The position numbers and the translations under genes are program-made. A model generated the notes under the pieces. That model was not told the DNA's origin, ran no database searches, and was given only the letters and a program-made list of their open reading frames with translations. From an uncultured Kineosporia sp. (GTDB taxonomy: Bacteria > Actinomycetota > Actinomycetes > Actinomycetales > Kineosporiaceae), in contig CALMAR010000507.1 of the NCBI GenBank assembly GCA_937859855.1, positions 1-15,668 on the forward strand: a stretch of 15,668 bases of DNA. The letters are read 5' to 3'. Shown here piece by piece: positions 5,748-13,029 of the stretch. Position 1 is the first letter of the stretch. Each line of letters begins with the position of its first letter.

Positions 5748-7226
5748 ATGGTGAACCTGAACGCCTCGACCTTGGTGCAGATAGAGGACCGGGTACCCGG
5801 TCCCAGCTACGACCGATCCGCGCTCAGCACCGGCGTCGTGCACTTCGGCGTGGGTGCCTTCCATCGCTCGCACCAGGCGATGTACCTGGACCGGCTGATG
5901 AATGATGGGCGGGCCCTGGACTGGGCCATCACCGGCGTCGGACTGCTCCCGGCCGACAAAGCGATCAGGGATGCCCTGAACAGTCAGGACGGGCTGTACA
6001 CCCTGGTGGAGAAGCCACCCAGCGGAGCCTGGGAACCGCGGGTCATCGGCTCGATCAGGCAGGTGCTCTTCGGCCCGGACGACGCGGAGCAGATCCTTAG
6101 TCAGATGACTGCTGAGCAGACCCGGATCGTCTCCCTGACGGTGACCGAGGGGGGGTACAACACCAGCGATGTCACCGGCGAGTTCATTGACGGCAATCCG
6201 GCCGTGCAGCGGGATCTGGAACCAGATGCCACTCCGGGGACCTGGTTCGGATTCGTGGTGGAGGCCCTGGCCCCGCGCCGGGCCAGCGGGGTCCCGCCGT
6301 TCAGCGTGGTCTCCTGCGACAACATCCAGGGCAACGGGCACGTGGCTCAGGCCGCGGTGACCGCGTTCGCCCGGCTGCGGGATCCCGAACTGGCGGACTG
6401 GATCGAGACCGAGGTGCCGTTCCCGAATTCGATGGTCGACCGGATCACCCCGGCCACCACCGATGCTGACCGGGCCGCGGTGGCACAGAAGTACGACATC
6501 ACCGACGCCGCGCCGGTGCTGAGCGAGGACTTCGTGCAGTGGGTGCTGGAGGACCGGTTCGCCTCCGGACGTCCACCCCTGGAAGAAGCCGGGGTCCAGA
6601 TCGTCAGCAACGTTGAGCCCTACGAGCTGATGAAGCTCCGGCTGCTCAACGCCGGGCACCAGGCGCTGGGTTACGGTGCCTACCTGACCGGCTACCGGTT
6701 CGTCCACGAGGGAGCCCAGGACCCCCTGTTCGCGCACTTCCTGCTCGGGTACATGCGCGAGGAGGCGATCCCGAGCCTGGCTCCAGTTCCGGGTATCGAC
6801 CTGATCCAGTACACCGATCAACTGATCGAACGGTTCTCCAACGAACAGGTCCGCGACACCCTGGCCCGGATCAACTCCTTCACCTCCGACCGGATCCCCA
6901 AGTTCGTGGTTCCGGTGGCCAGCTATCAGCTTCAGCAGGGCGGCCCAATCATGTATTGCGCTGCCATCATCGCGCTGTGGGCCCGGTACGCCGAAGGCAC
7001 CGACGAGGCCGGAGAGCCGATCGAGATCGTCGACCAGCTCAAGGATCAGGTGATGGCGGCCGCCGCGCAGAGCCGGGAGAGGCCGATAGCGTTCCTGGAG
7101 CAACGGGATCTGTTCGGCGGCCTGGCTGACGATCCGCGCTTCGCCAAGACCTACCTGCGGATCCTGGAATCGGTCCGGCAGCACGGCGTGCGTACCACGC
7201 TGCGATCACTGGAACTGCTGGCCTGA
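5748..7226 (+). CDS. mannitol 2-dehydrogenase family (polyol dehydrogenase)
   Basis: From ATG 5748 the protein has 492 residues, the normal length for the long-chain mannitol dehydrogenases that interconvert mannitol and fructose (or related polyols and ketoses) with NAD(P). The N-terminal domain carries the nucleotide-binding GVGAFHRSHQA (about 34-44), then TEGGYN and SCDNIQGNG. The C-terminal helical domain carries the signature KLRLLNAGH, with Lys296, Asn301 and His304, plus Asn192 of SCDN. These correspond within one residue to the catalytic Lys295, Asn300, His303 and Asn191 of the Pseudomonas enzyme, so activity is expected. ATG 5748 is preferred over the in-frame GTG 5733 because GAGGG (5735-5739) sits eight bases before it as a ribosome site. 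The gene stands alone, with no polyol transporter or sugar kinase beside it. The exact substrate (mannitol, arabinitol or a uronate) is not determined. Confidence 0.93.
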   Translation: MVNLNASTLVQIEDRVPGPSYDRSALSTGVVHFGVGAFHRSHQAMYLDRLMNDGRALDWAITGVGLLPADKAIRDALNSQDGLYTLVEKPPSGAWEPRVIGSIRQVLFGPDDAEQILSQMTAEQTRIVSLTVTEGGYNTSDVTGEFIDGNPAVQRDLEPDATPGTWFGFVVEALAPRRASGVPPFSVVSCDNIQGNGHVAQAAVTAFARLRDPELADWIETEVPFPNSMVDRITPATTDADRAAVAQKYDITDAAPVLSEDFVQWVLEDRFASGRPPLEEAGVQIVSNVEPYELMKLRLLNAGHQALGYGAYLTGYRFVHEGAQDPLFAHFLLGYMREEAIPSLAPVPGIDLIQYTDQLIERFSNEQVRDTLARINSFTSDRIPKFVVPVASYQLQQGGPIMYCAAIIALWARYAEGTDEAGEPIEIVDQLKDQVMAAAAQSRERPIAFLEQRDLFGGLADDPRFAKTYLRILESVRQHGVRTTLRSLELLA

Positions 7227-7371
7227 ACCGAGCTACCCGAGTGGTGCCTTCCTCCCCCGCCCGGCACCGGACGCACATCTCCCATTGCGCCGATCGCGCA
7301 CGCCGGCGTGGATCGGGAGCGACCCGTCGGCTGACCGCTGGTCAAGTCCTGGAAACAGCGATCCGAAGCAA

Positions 7372-7400
7372 GGTCGATCTTGCGGTCACCAGGATCGACC
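7372..7400. repeat. 8-bp inverted repeat with 13-base loop between dehydrogenase and transporter operon
   Basis: GGTCGATC (7372-7379) and GATCGACC (7393-7400) are perfect inverted repeats, about 145 bases after the dehydrogenase stop. There is no T-run, so it is a weak terminator candidate; a bipartite protein-binding site is an alternative. The surrounding 328-base gap (7227-7554) holds no convincing gene. Its other elements are a GC-rich hairpin (CCGGCGG 7473-7479 with CCGCCGG 7484-7490) and the transporter promoter. Confidence 0.35.
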
Positions 7401-7492
7401 CAAGAATTCGCGCACGCACGAGTGAGCTGTAGCCGTCTTTGGGCGCTGCGATCAGGTCGGACGGCCGCCCGGCCGGCGGTCACCCGCCGGGC

Positions 7493-7521
7493 TTGACCCG
7501 ATGTGACGGGCGCCATATATT
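7493..7521 (+). promoter_or_regulatory. sigma-70-type promoter of the ABC importer operon
   Basis: TTGACC (7493-7498) and TATATT (7516-7521) are separated by exactly 17 bases, the best promoter match in the window. The predicted transcription start, near 7528, falls on the first arm of the inverted repeat described next. A consensus promoter covered by an operator suggests strong expression that is normally held off by a repressor. Confidence 0.65.
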
Positions 7522-7523
7522 CC

Positions 7524-7547
7524 TAGCACCTACCCGAGTAGGTACTA
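7524..7547 (+). promoter_or_regulatory. operator-like inverted repeat at the importer transcription start
   Basis: TAGCACCTAC (7524-7533), a CCGA spacer, and GTAGGTACTA (7538-7547) form a 24-base dyad with nine of ten pairs matching; the inner six pairs are perfect (ACCTAC/GTAGGT). It starts three bases after the -10 box and ends in the ribosome site (AAGGAG, 7547-7552). The form suits a dimeric repressor of the TetR or GntR type. No such regulator gene lies beside it, so the protein is unknown. As RNA the same repeat could fold into a short hairpin just before the ribosome site. Confidence 0.6.
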
Positions 7548-7554
7548 AGGAGAA

Positions 7555-8526
7555 ATGATGAAAGCACCACTCGCGGTAGCCGCTCTCGTCGCCGTCGCGG
7601 CGGTGAGCCTTACGGCGTGCGGGGATAGCGGCGATGACCAGAAGCCCAGTTCTGGAGGGGCCACACCGGTCACGTTCGCTGCACTGTCGATTGGACAGGT
7701 TGCCCCCATCGTCGTCGCCAAGGAACAGGGCATCTTCAAAAAGCACGGCATTGACTTGACCATCAAGTACATCGAGCCCTCAGCGGTGATCCCCACCCTG
7801 ATGAGCGGAGACGCCGACTTCGGGTGGCTCAACGCCCCCGCGGTACTCGCCGCCCGGACCAATCACGTTCCGGTCAAGGCCTTGACCGCCACCTCCGTGG
7901 CCGGGAACGACCCGGCGGCCTTCCCCATTCAGCTTGTCGCCCCTCCCGGCAGCGGCATCGTCAAGCCGGCCGACCTGGTCGGTAAGACCGTCGCGGTCGA
8001 CACCCTCTTCCAGCTACCGGACCTGGGAATGCGGGCGGCGCTGCTCCACGCGGGTGTCGACCCAAGCAAGGTGAAGACCGTGGAGATCCCATTCCCGAAT
8101 CAGGGGACCGCCCTCCAGGAGGGGAAGGTCGACGCGATCTTGTCGACCGAACCGTTCCTCTCGATCATCGAGAGCAAGACCAAGATGACTCACGTCCTGT
8201 CGGGGGTCGACGGGCAGGCCCCAGACACACCGCAGTCCGTCATCGTCGCATCCGAGGCCTTCCTCGGTAAGCACGCGGCCGTGGCCAGCGCGTTCCGAGC
8301 CGCCATCGCCGATGCCACGGATTACGCAAACGCCCACAAGGACACGGTTCGCGCCGCTATCCCCACCTATACAAAGCTGGACGCCGGCCTCGCCGGAGTG
8401 ATCAAGCTCGCTCCTATCGACGACACGGACAATCCGGATGGGTGGCGGTTTTGGGCAGATCTGCTCGTCAAGGTGGGAGCCGTCAAGCAAGCCCCGGACG
8501 TCGCAAATGCCTTTACCGCGGACTGA
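7555..8526 (+). CDS. ABC importer substrate-binding lipoprotein (NMT1/SsuA-TauA-like)
   Basis: This 323-residue secreted lipoprotein captures the substrate outside the membrane for the importer behind it. The signal peptide ends in the lipobox LTAC, with the lipidated Cys at residue 22, followed by a polar Ser/Gly linker. The mature part has the NMT1/THI5-like and SsuA/TauA pattern: IVVAKEQGIFKKHGIDLTIK, then LMSGDADFGWLNAPAVLAA, then KPADLVGKTVAVDT, and EGKVDAILSTEPFLS. That family binds sulfonates, taurine, nitrate, bicarbonate, thiamine precursors or aromatic acids, so the ligand cannot be assigned. AAGGAG at 7547-7552 serves ATG 7555; a second ATG follows directly at 7558. A gap of 124 bases separates it from the first permease, often seen where the binding protein is made in excess. 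Confidence 0.92.
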   Translation: MMKAPLAVAALVAVAAVSLTACGDSGDDQKPSSGGATPVTFAALSIGQVAPIVVAKEQGIFKKHGIDLTIKYIEPSAVIPTLMSGDADFGWLNAPAVLAARTNHVPVKALTATSVAGNDPAAFPIQLVAPPGSGIVKPADLVGKTVAVDTLFQLPDLGMRAALLHAGVDPSKVKTVEIPFPNQGTALQEGKVDAILSTEPFLSIIESKTKMTHVLSGVDGQAPDTPQSVIVASEAFLGKHAAVASAFRAAIADATDYANAHKDTVRAAIPTYTKLDAGLAGVIKLAPIDDTDNPDGWRFWADLLVKVGAVKQAPDVANAFTAD

Positions 8527-8650
8527 GCTCGCACCGCTCGACGCCGCTGCGGGGTTGGCGGGCAATGAGCCGGGTGGCGCTCCGCAACAACAGACGCCCC
8601 GCTACGGGTCATTGCCATGGCCGCTGGAGCGCCCGCGTGAAAACTCACTG

Positions 8651-9424
8651 ATGACCGCGATCAAGGCCGTGCTCAAAGGCGCCACGGGTATCGCGGTGCT
8701 GGTCGCGATCTTCGAGTTGCTCAGGACGAGCGGGGTGTTGCCCGCCGGCGCCGTCCCCGGGTCCTTCGACATCGCGAAGGCGATCATCGAGGGCACCCGG
8801 TCGGGATCGCTCAGCAACGCCCTGGCGGACACCGTTCTCGCGGTCGTGCTGGGTCTGGCCGCGGGCGCCGCGCTGGGCGTGCCGTTGGGCCTGGCGTCGG
8901 GCGCGTCGACCTGGTTCGACGCCACCACCGAGCGAGCCGTCGAGTTCCTGCGCCCCATCCCGGCCGTGGCCCTGGTGCCGATCGCCATCATCCTGTTCGG
9001 TATCGATCGCAATATGCAGGTCTTCCTGATCGCCGTCGCGTGCCTGTGGCCGATCCTGATCGGGACGCGGGCCGGAGTGCGCGCGGTCGACCCCCTGCAC
9101 GTGGCCGCGGCGCGGACTCTCGGGCTGGGGAACCTCCGGATCGCGGCCCGGGTCGTCCTCCCCTCGAGCGTTCCAGCCATCGCCACCTCGGTGCGGGTAG
9201 CCGCCAGCCTGGCGGTCGTGGTCGCGATCGCAGCAGAGCTGATCTCCGGCAGCCCTGGCCTGGGTGCGCTCCTGATCGAGGAGATGCGGTCGGGAAACGA
9301 CGACCTCGCTTGGGCGTGCCTGGTGGTGGCGGGAATCCTCGGAGTCGTCACCAACGTGGCACTGGTCGCCATCGAGCGGCGCCTGGCTGGATGGCAGGAA
9401 GAGTCCACCGAGGGAAGACGATGA
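8651..9424 (+). CDS. ABC importer permease 1 (SsuC/TauC-like)
   Basis: From ATG 8651 this is a 257-residue membrane protein with about six predicted helices, of the BPD_transp_1 family, forming half of the channel. The cytoplasmic EAA loop that docks to the ATPase reads VAAARTLGLGNLRIAARVVLP, with the conserved Gly and LP in the usual place. The start is uncertain: no good ribosome site precedes ATG 8651. The frame is open further upstream, and TTG 8555 would add a proline-rich cytoplasmic extension of 32 residues, somewhat like that of permease 2. The ATG is preferred because the first helix begins soon after, as in relatives. Its stop overlaps the start of permease 2 (ATGA at 9421-9424), so the two are translationally coupled. 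Confidence 0.9.
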   Translation: MTAIKAVLKGATGIAVLVAIFELLRTSGVLPAGAVPGSFDIAKAIIEGTRSGSLSNALADTVLAVVLGLAAGAALGVPLGLASGASTWFDATTERAVEFLRPIPAVALVPIAIILFGIDRNMQVFLIAVACLWPILIGTRAGVRAVDPLHVAAARTLGLGNLRIAARVVLPSSVPAIATSVRVAASLAVVVAIAAELISGSPGLGALLIEEMRSGNDDLAWACLVVAGILGVVTNVALVAIERRLAGWQEESTEGRR

Positions 9425-10278
9425 GCACCCTCGACCTGGGACCCAGGTCCGCCTCGCTGCGGACCCCCCCATCCGGCCGGCCCCCGCGGGCCACTCGGGC
9501 CGGCCGTGGCGCCCGGCTGGTACGAAGTCTCGCCGGGTGGCTCTTCGTCGTCGCACTCGCTTGCGGATGGGAGCTGTACGGCCGAGCCGACACCACCGGG
9601 CTGGTGCCGCCCCTGACGGAGGTACTGAGCGAAGCCTGGGCCATCGTCACCTCCAGCGCACTGGCCGAAGACATCGCACCCTCGGTCGCACGCGCCCTGA
9701 CCGGATTCGCCCTGGGCTCGCTAGGGGGTATCGGCATCGGCATCATCCTCGGCTGGTGGCGAGCACTGGCGCCCTGGACAACCCCCGCCCTCGAATTCTG
9801 CCGGGCCCTGCCGGTCCCCGCTCTGATCCCCATCCTTGTGGCCATCCACGGATCGACCAACCCGCTGAAGGTCGGCATCATCGCCTTCGGCACGTTCTGG
9901 CCGGTTCTGCTCAACACCGCGGACGGCGTGCGCCGCGTCGAACCCGGCTACATCGAGAGCGCCCGCGTCTACACCCCCGGTAGCGCGAGCCAGATCCTCC
10001 GCCGCGTCGTCGTCCCGGCTGCCTCACCCCAGATCATGACCGGGCTGCGCATCGGCCTGGCCGTCGCCCTGATTCTGATGGTGGTCAGCGAGATGTTCGG
10101 GGCATCGTCGGGGCTTGGGTACCTCATCCTCCAATCCCAGCGGCTCTACGCAGTGATTCCCATGTATGCGGGTGTCCTGATCCTCGGAGTCATCGGCCTC
10201 CTGCTCACCGCCACGTTCTCGTTCATCGAGAGACGGGCCCTGGTGTGGTACGACGGCATGAAAGGACGTGAACGGTGA
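9421..10278 (+). CDS. ABC importer permease 2 (SsuC/TauC-like)
   Basis: This 285-residue membrane protein is the second half of the channel, making a heterodimer with permease 1. An arginine- and proline-rich cytoplasmic N-terminus of about 38 residues precedes the first helix (WLFVVALACGWELYG), and about six helices follow. Its EAA loop, ESARVYTPGSASQILRRVVVP, is one residue longer than the standard E-A-A-x3-G-x9-I-x-LP spacing, and the usual Gly position holds Thr. The later MVVSEMFGASSGLGYLIL is typical of SsuC-type permeases. Two different permeases with one ATPase are less common than the homodimer found in SsuABC or TauABC. The gene starts inside the stop of permease 1, and its own stop overlaps the GTG of the ATPase (GTGA at 10275-10278). 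Confidence 0.9.
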   Translation: MSTLDLGPRSASLRTPPSGRPPRATRAGRGARLVRSLAGWLFVVALACGWELYGRADTTGLVPPLTEVLSEAWAIVTSSALAEDIAPSVARALTGFALGSLGGIGIGIILGWWRALAPWTTPALEFCRALPVPALIPILVAIHGSTNPLKVGIIAFGTFWPVLLNTADGVRRVEPGYIESARVYTPGSASQILRRVVVPAASPQIMTGLRIGLAVALILMVVSEMFGASSGLGYLILQSQRLYAVIPMYAGVLILGVIGLLLTATFSFIERRALVWYDGMKGRER

Positions 10279-11096
10279 CAACACCTTCTCTCCTGGACGT
10301 CGACGCTGTCGGCAAGACCTTCCAAAGCGAGCGAGGCGGACGAACCGAAGCGATCGCCTCGGTATCCCTCCGGGCCGCGGAAGGGGAATTCGTCGCGATC
10401 GTCGGCCCATCCGGATGCGGCAAGACGACCCTGCTGAGGACCATCGCAGGACTCCTGCGACCCGACCGGGGAAGCGTCAGCTTCGACGGGCGCCGCATCG
10501 GGACCCGCGTACCGGCCGGCTTTGGGGTGGTCTTTCAGGAGTACAACAGAAGCCTCTATCCGTGGCTGTCGGTGCGCCGCAACGTGGAGTTCGGCCTCCA
10601 GGCGCTACCACGCGGACAACGCGCCGCCCGGGCTGCGGAAGCGCTGGAGCGCGTCGGCCTTCACGACGTCCACGAGCACCATCCATGGCAGTTGTCCGGG
10701 GGCATGCAACAGCGTGTCGCCATCGCCCGCGCCCTGGCGACTCATCCGCGGGTGTTGCTGATGGACGAGCCCTTCGCGTCGGTCGACGCCCAGACCCGGA
10801 TCAATCTCGAGGCCATGACCGCCCAAATCAGCACCGAGCTGCGCCTGACCACAATTCTGATCACCCACGACATCGACGAGGCGATCTTCCTCGCAGACCG
10901 AGTGGTTGTGCTCAGCGGGCGCCCCAGCACAGTCCTCACCGAGGTGGACGTCGCACTCCCGCGACCCCGCGACGAACTCGCCACCAAGGCGGACCCACGG
11001 TTCCAGAAGTACCGCCGCGAAGTCTTCGACCTCATCGTTGATCCGACCTTCCACGAAGTGGCAAGCTCCACCGGTGCGCCCTCGACGGCCGAATGA
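10275..11096 (+). CDS. ABC importer ATPase (SsuB/TauB-like)
   Basis: This 273-residue ATPase powers the importer at the inner face of the membrane. All working motifs are present: Walker A GPSGCGKTT (44-52), Q-loop Gln88 in VFQEYNRSLYPWLSV, signature LSGGMQQR (140-147), Walker B VLLMDEP (160-166) and switch His198 in ITHDIDEA. The family usually has VFQ-E-x-x-L-x-PW; this copy keeps the PW. The C-terminal 50 residues are the short tail usual in SsuB/TauB and show no added regulatory domain. Translation starts at GTG 10275 inside the permease 2 stop, so it is coupled. The CocE-like hydrolase begins 93 bases later on the same strand. Confidence 0.94.
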   Translation: MTTPSLLDVDAVGKTFQSERGGRTEAIASVSLRAAEGEFVAIVGPSGCGKTTLLRTIAGLLRPDRGSVSFDGRRIGTRVPAGFGVVFQEYNRSLYPWLSVRRNVEFGLQALPRGQRAARAAEALERVGLHDVHEHHPWQLSGGMQQRVAIARALATHPRVLLMDEPFASVDAQTRINLEAMTAQISTELRLTTILITHDIDEAIFLADRVVVLSGRPSTVLTEVDVALPRPRDELATKADPRFQKYRREVFDLIVDPTFHEVASSTGAPSTAE

Positions 11097-11189
11097 CCCA
11101 GACGCCCGCTTCATCGAAACAGCGCTCCAATCCGCCATACTCGTGAGTCCTGAGCCGCCCCGACACCGCCGAGAGACAGGCACCGACCG

Positions 11190-12827
11190 ATGAACTCCGA
11201 TGCGACGACGGACCCCAGCGAGACCGATTCGCAGACAGTCGCAGGCAGCCTCCGGCACGAACGTGACGTGAGTGTGCCGATGCGTGATGGGCTCGTCCTG
11301 CGGGCCGACGTGTTCCGCCTCTCAGGCGGCGATCGATGCCCAGTGATCCTCACCATGGGTCCTTACGGCAAGAACATCCATTTCGAGGACTTCAACGCCG
11401 CTGCCTATGCCACGGTCGAGGAACGCGGAACATTGATGAACTGGGAAACGGTCAATCCCGAATGGTGGGTTCCCCGGGGATACACCGTCGTCCGAGTCGA
11501 TCAGCGAGGCACCGGCGCCTCACCGGGACGCATGGAACTCCAAGCCCCGCAAGAGTATGAAGATCTGGCCGACTGCATCACGTGGGCCGCCGATGCGCCC
11601 TGGTCGACGGGAAGCGTCGCACTCATGGGCATCTCCTACTACGCCATGAACCAATGGCATGTCGCCGGAATGCGGCCGCGCGGCCTGGTTGCCATCGTCC
11701 CCTGGGAGGGGGCCGTCGACCTCTACCGCGAATGGGCTTACCACGGCGGGATTCTCAGCAACACGTTCACCGACGCCTGGTGGCCTCGCCAGATCACCGG
11801 AAACCAGCATGACCTTGAAGACGCCGACCCGGCCAAGTCGATCCCCACCAACGCCGACATGCCCGCCCAGCTTCGCGAACACCCGTTGATCGACGATTTC
11901 TACGAAGCCCGCCGGGCAAACCTGGCCGACATACAGGTGCCGCTACTGTCAGCGGGCAACTGGGGTGGCTATGCCCTCCACCTGCGCGGCAATATCGAGG
12001 GCTGGCTAGCCGCCGGATCGGAGCACAAGTGGCTCGAGATCCATCACGGCAACCACTTCGCCCCCTTCTATTCGACCGAGTCCCGCAACTATCAGCTCCG
12101 GTTCCTCGACCGGTTCTGCCGCAACGCCAGCAACGGGTGGGACGACGAGCCGCCCGTCAAGCTGTTCATTCGAGACTCTGAGGGAGGCCACTGGCGGCAC
12201 GAGGACGGGTGGCCCATTCCGCGCACGCAATGGAGCACCTTCTACCTTGCGGCCGGAGCACTCAGACAGGAAGCCCCCGGCGACGATCAGGCCCCCGTCA
12301 CCTACGACGGGCTATCGGGTGAGGCGGTCTTTGAAAGTCCGCCCCTGACCGAGCCGGTCGAAATCACCGGGCCCTCGTGTCTGCGCCTGTGGGTGAGCTC
12401 GACAGCCACCGACGCCGACGTCTTCGTCACCGTGGACAACGTAGCTCCGGACGGCTCCACGGTCACCTTCGAAGACGCCTCCGGCCTCCGCGGGCCTGTC
12501 ACCAAGGGCTGGCTGCGGGCGTCTCATCGCGAACTCGACGAAACGGCTTCCACGCCTTGGCGTCCGATACACCGGCACATCGCGGCCCAGCCCCTGACGC
12601 CCGGCGAACCAACGCTTCTCGAAGTCGAGGTCATGCCGACCAGCATGATCTTCGAGACAGGACATCGTATCCGGCTCACTGTCCGAGCCTGCGACGACGG
12701 CGAGAACTCGCGTTTCCTGCACAATGATCCGGTCGACCGCGCCCCGGAACGGCTGGCGGGGACCGTGCGCATCCACAGCGATCCCAGCCACCCCTCCTCG
12801 TGGCTCGCGCCGGTGATCCCGGGCTGA
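11190..12827 (+). CDS. CocE/NonD-family alpha/beta hydrolase (X-Pro dipeptidyl-peptidase S15 fold)
   Basis: The 545-residue protein has the CocE/NonD layout: an alpha/beta-hydrolase domain (about 28-310) and a C-terminal jelly-roll domain (about 320-545; FYLAAGALR, then SGEAVFESPPLTEPVEITGP). The nucleophile is Ser149 in GISYYA. Tyr59 in GPYGKN fits the oxyanion position of cocaine esterase. Candidate catalytic His residues are H286 and H289 (EIHHGNHFAPF). Where CocE has its acid in a GWYD-type loop, this protein reads SAGNWGGYALH with no Asp, as I recall in one subgroup of the family. It has no signal peptide, so it acts in the cytoplasm. The family cleaves esters or amides. A weak promoter (TCGAAA 11114-11119, CATACT 11136-11141) may give it separate expression; otherwise it is the last gene of the importer operon and probably processes the imported compound. 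Confidence 0.88.
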   Translation: MNSDATTDPSETDSQTVAGSLRHERDVSVPMRDGLVLRADVFRLSGGDRCPVILTMGPYGKNIHFEDFNAAAYATVEERGTLMNWETVNPEWWVPRGYTVVRVDQRGTGASPGRMELQAPQEYEDLADCITWAADAPWSTGSVALMGISYYAMNQWHVAGMRPRGLVAIVPWEGAVDLYREWAYHGGILSNTFTDAWWPRQITGNQHDLEDADPAKSIPTNADMPAQLREHPLIDDFYEARRANLADIQVPLLSAGNWGGYALHLRGNIEGWLAAGSEHKWLEIHHGNHFAPFYSTESRNYQLRFLDRFCRNASNGWDDEPPVKLFIRDSEGGHWRHEDGWPIPRTQWSTFYLAAGALRQEAPGDDQAPVTYDGLSGEAVFESPPLTEPVEITGPSCLRLWVSSTATDADVFVTVDNVAPDGSTVTFEDASGLRGPVTKGWLRASHRELDETASTPWRPIHRHIAAQPLTPGEPTLLEVEVMPTSMIFETGHRIRLTVRACDDGENSRFLHNDPVDRAPERLAGTVRIHSDPSHPSSWLAPVIPG

Positions 12828-12942
12828 TTGTCCTTGAGCCCAGCGGTCAGGAGCGAGCAAGACAGGACATGAGGGACTCATCGCGGTCAAGGTGTAATCG
12901 ACCCATGAAGCCGGTGGACTCGCCAATCCGGACATTCCATCC

Positions 12943-12958
12943 CCGGCACCGCTGCCGG
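12943..12958. terminator. hairpin after the CocE-like gene, possible terminator
   Basis: CCGGCA (12943-12948) and TGCCGG (12953-12958) pair perfectly around a CCGC loop, followed by only TT. It lies about 115 bases after the hydrolase stop and 70 bases before the chemotaxis gene. It could end the importer/hydrolase transcript, but no T-run supports this. The rest of the 202-base gap shows no gene and no clear promoter for the chemotaxis receptor. Confidence 0.3.
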
Positions 12959-13029
12959 TTCGGCGTTGTTCGAGCAGGAAGCTGACCGCCGGCACCAGCG
13001 ATCGTGGCCAGCAGACCTTCAGGAACTCC

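Noticed and set aside
5586..7184. Long minus-strand open frame (532 codons) opposite the polyol dehydrogenase
   Set aside because: The plus strand encodes a full-length dehydrogenase with all catalytic residues. The antisense frame is rich in Gly, Arg, His and Pro with no recognisable motif, as expected for the shadow of a GC-rich gene.
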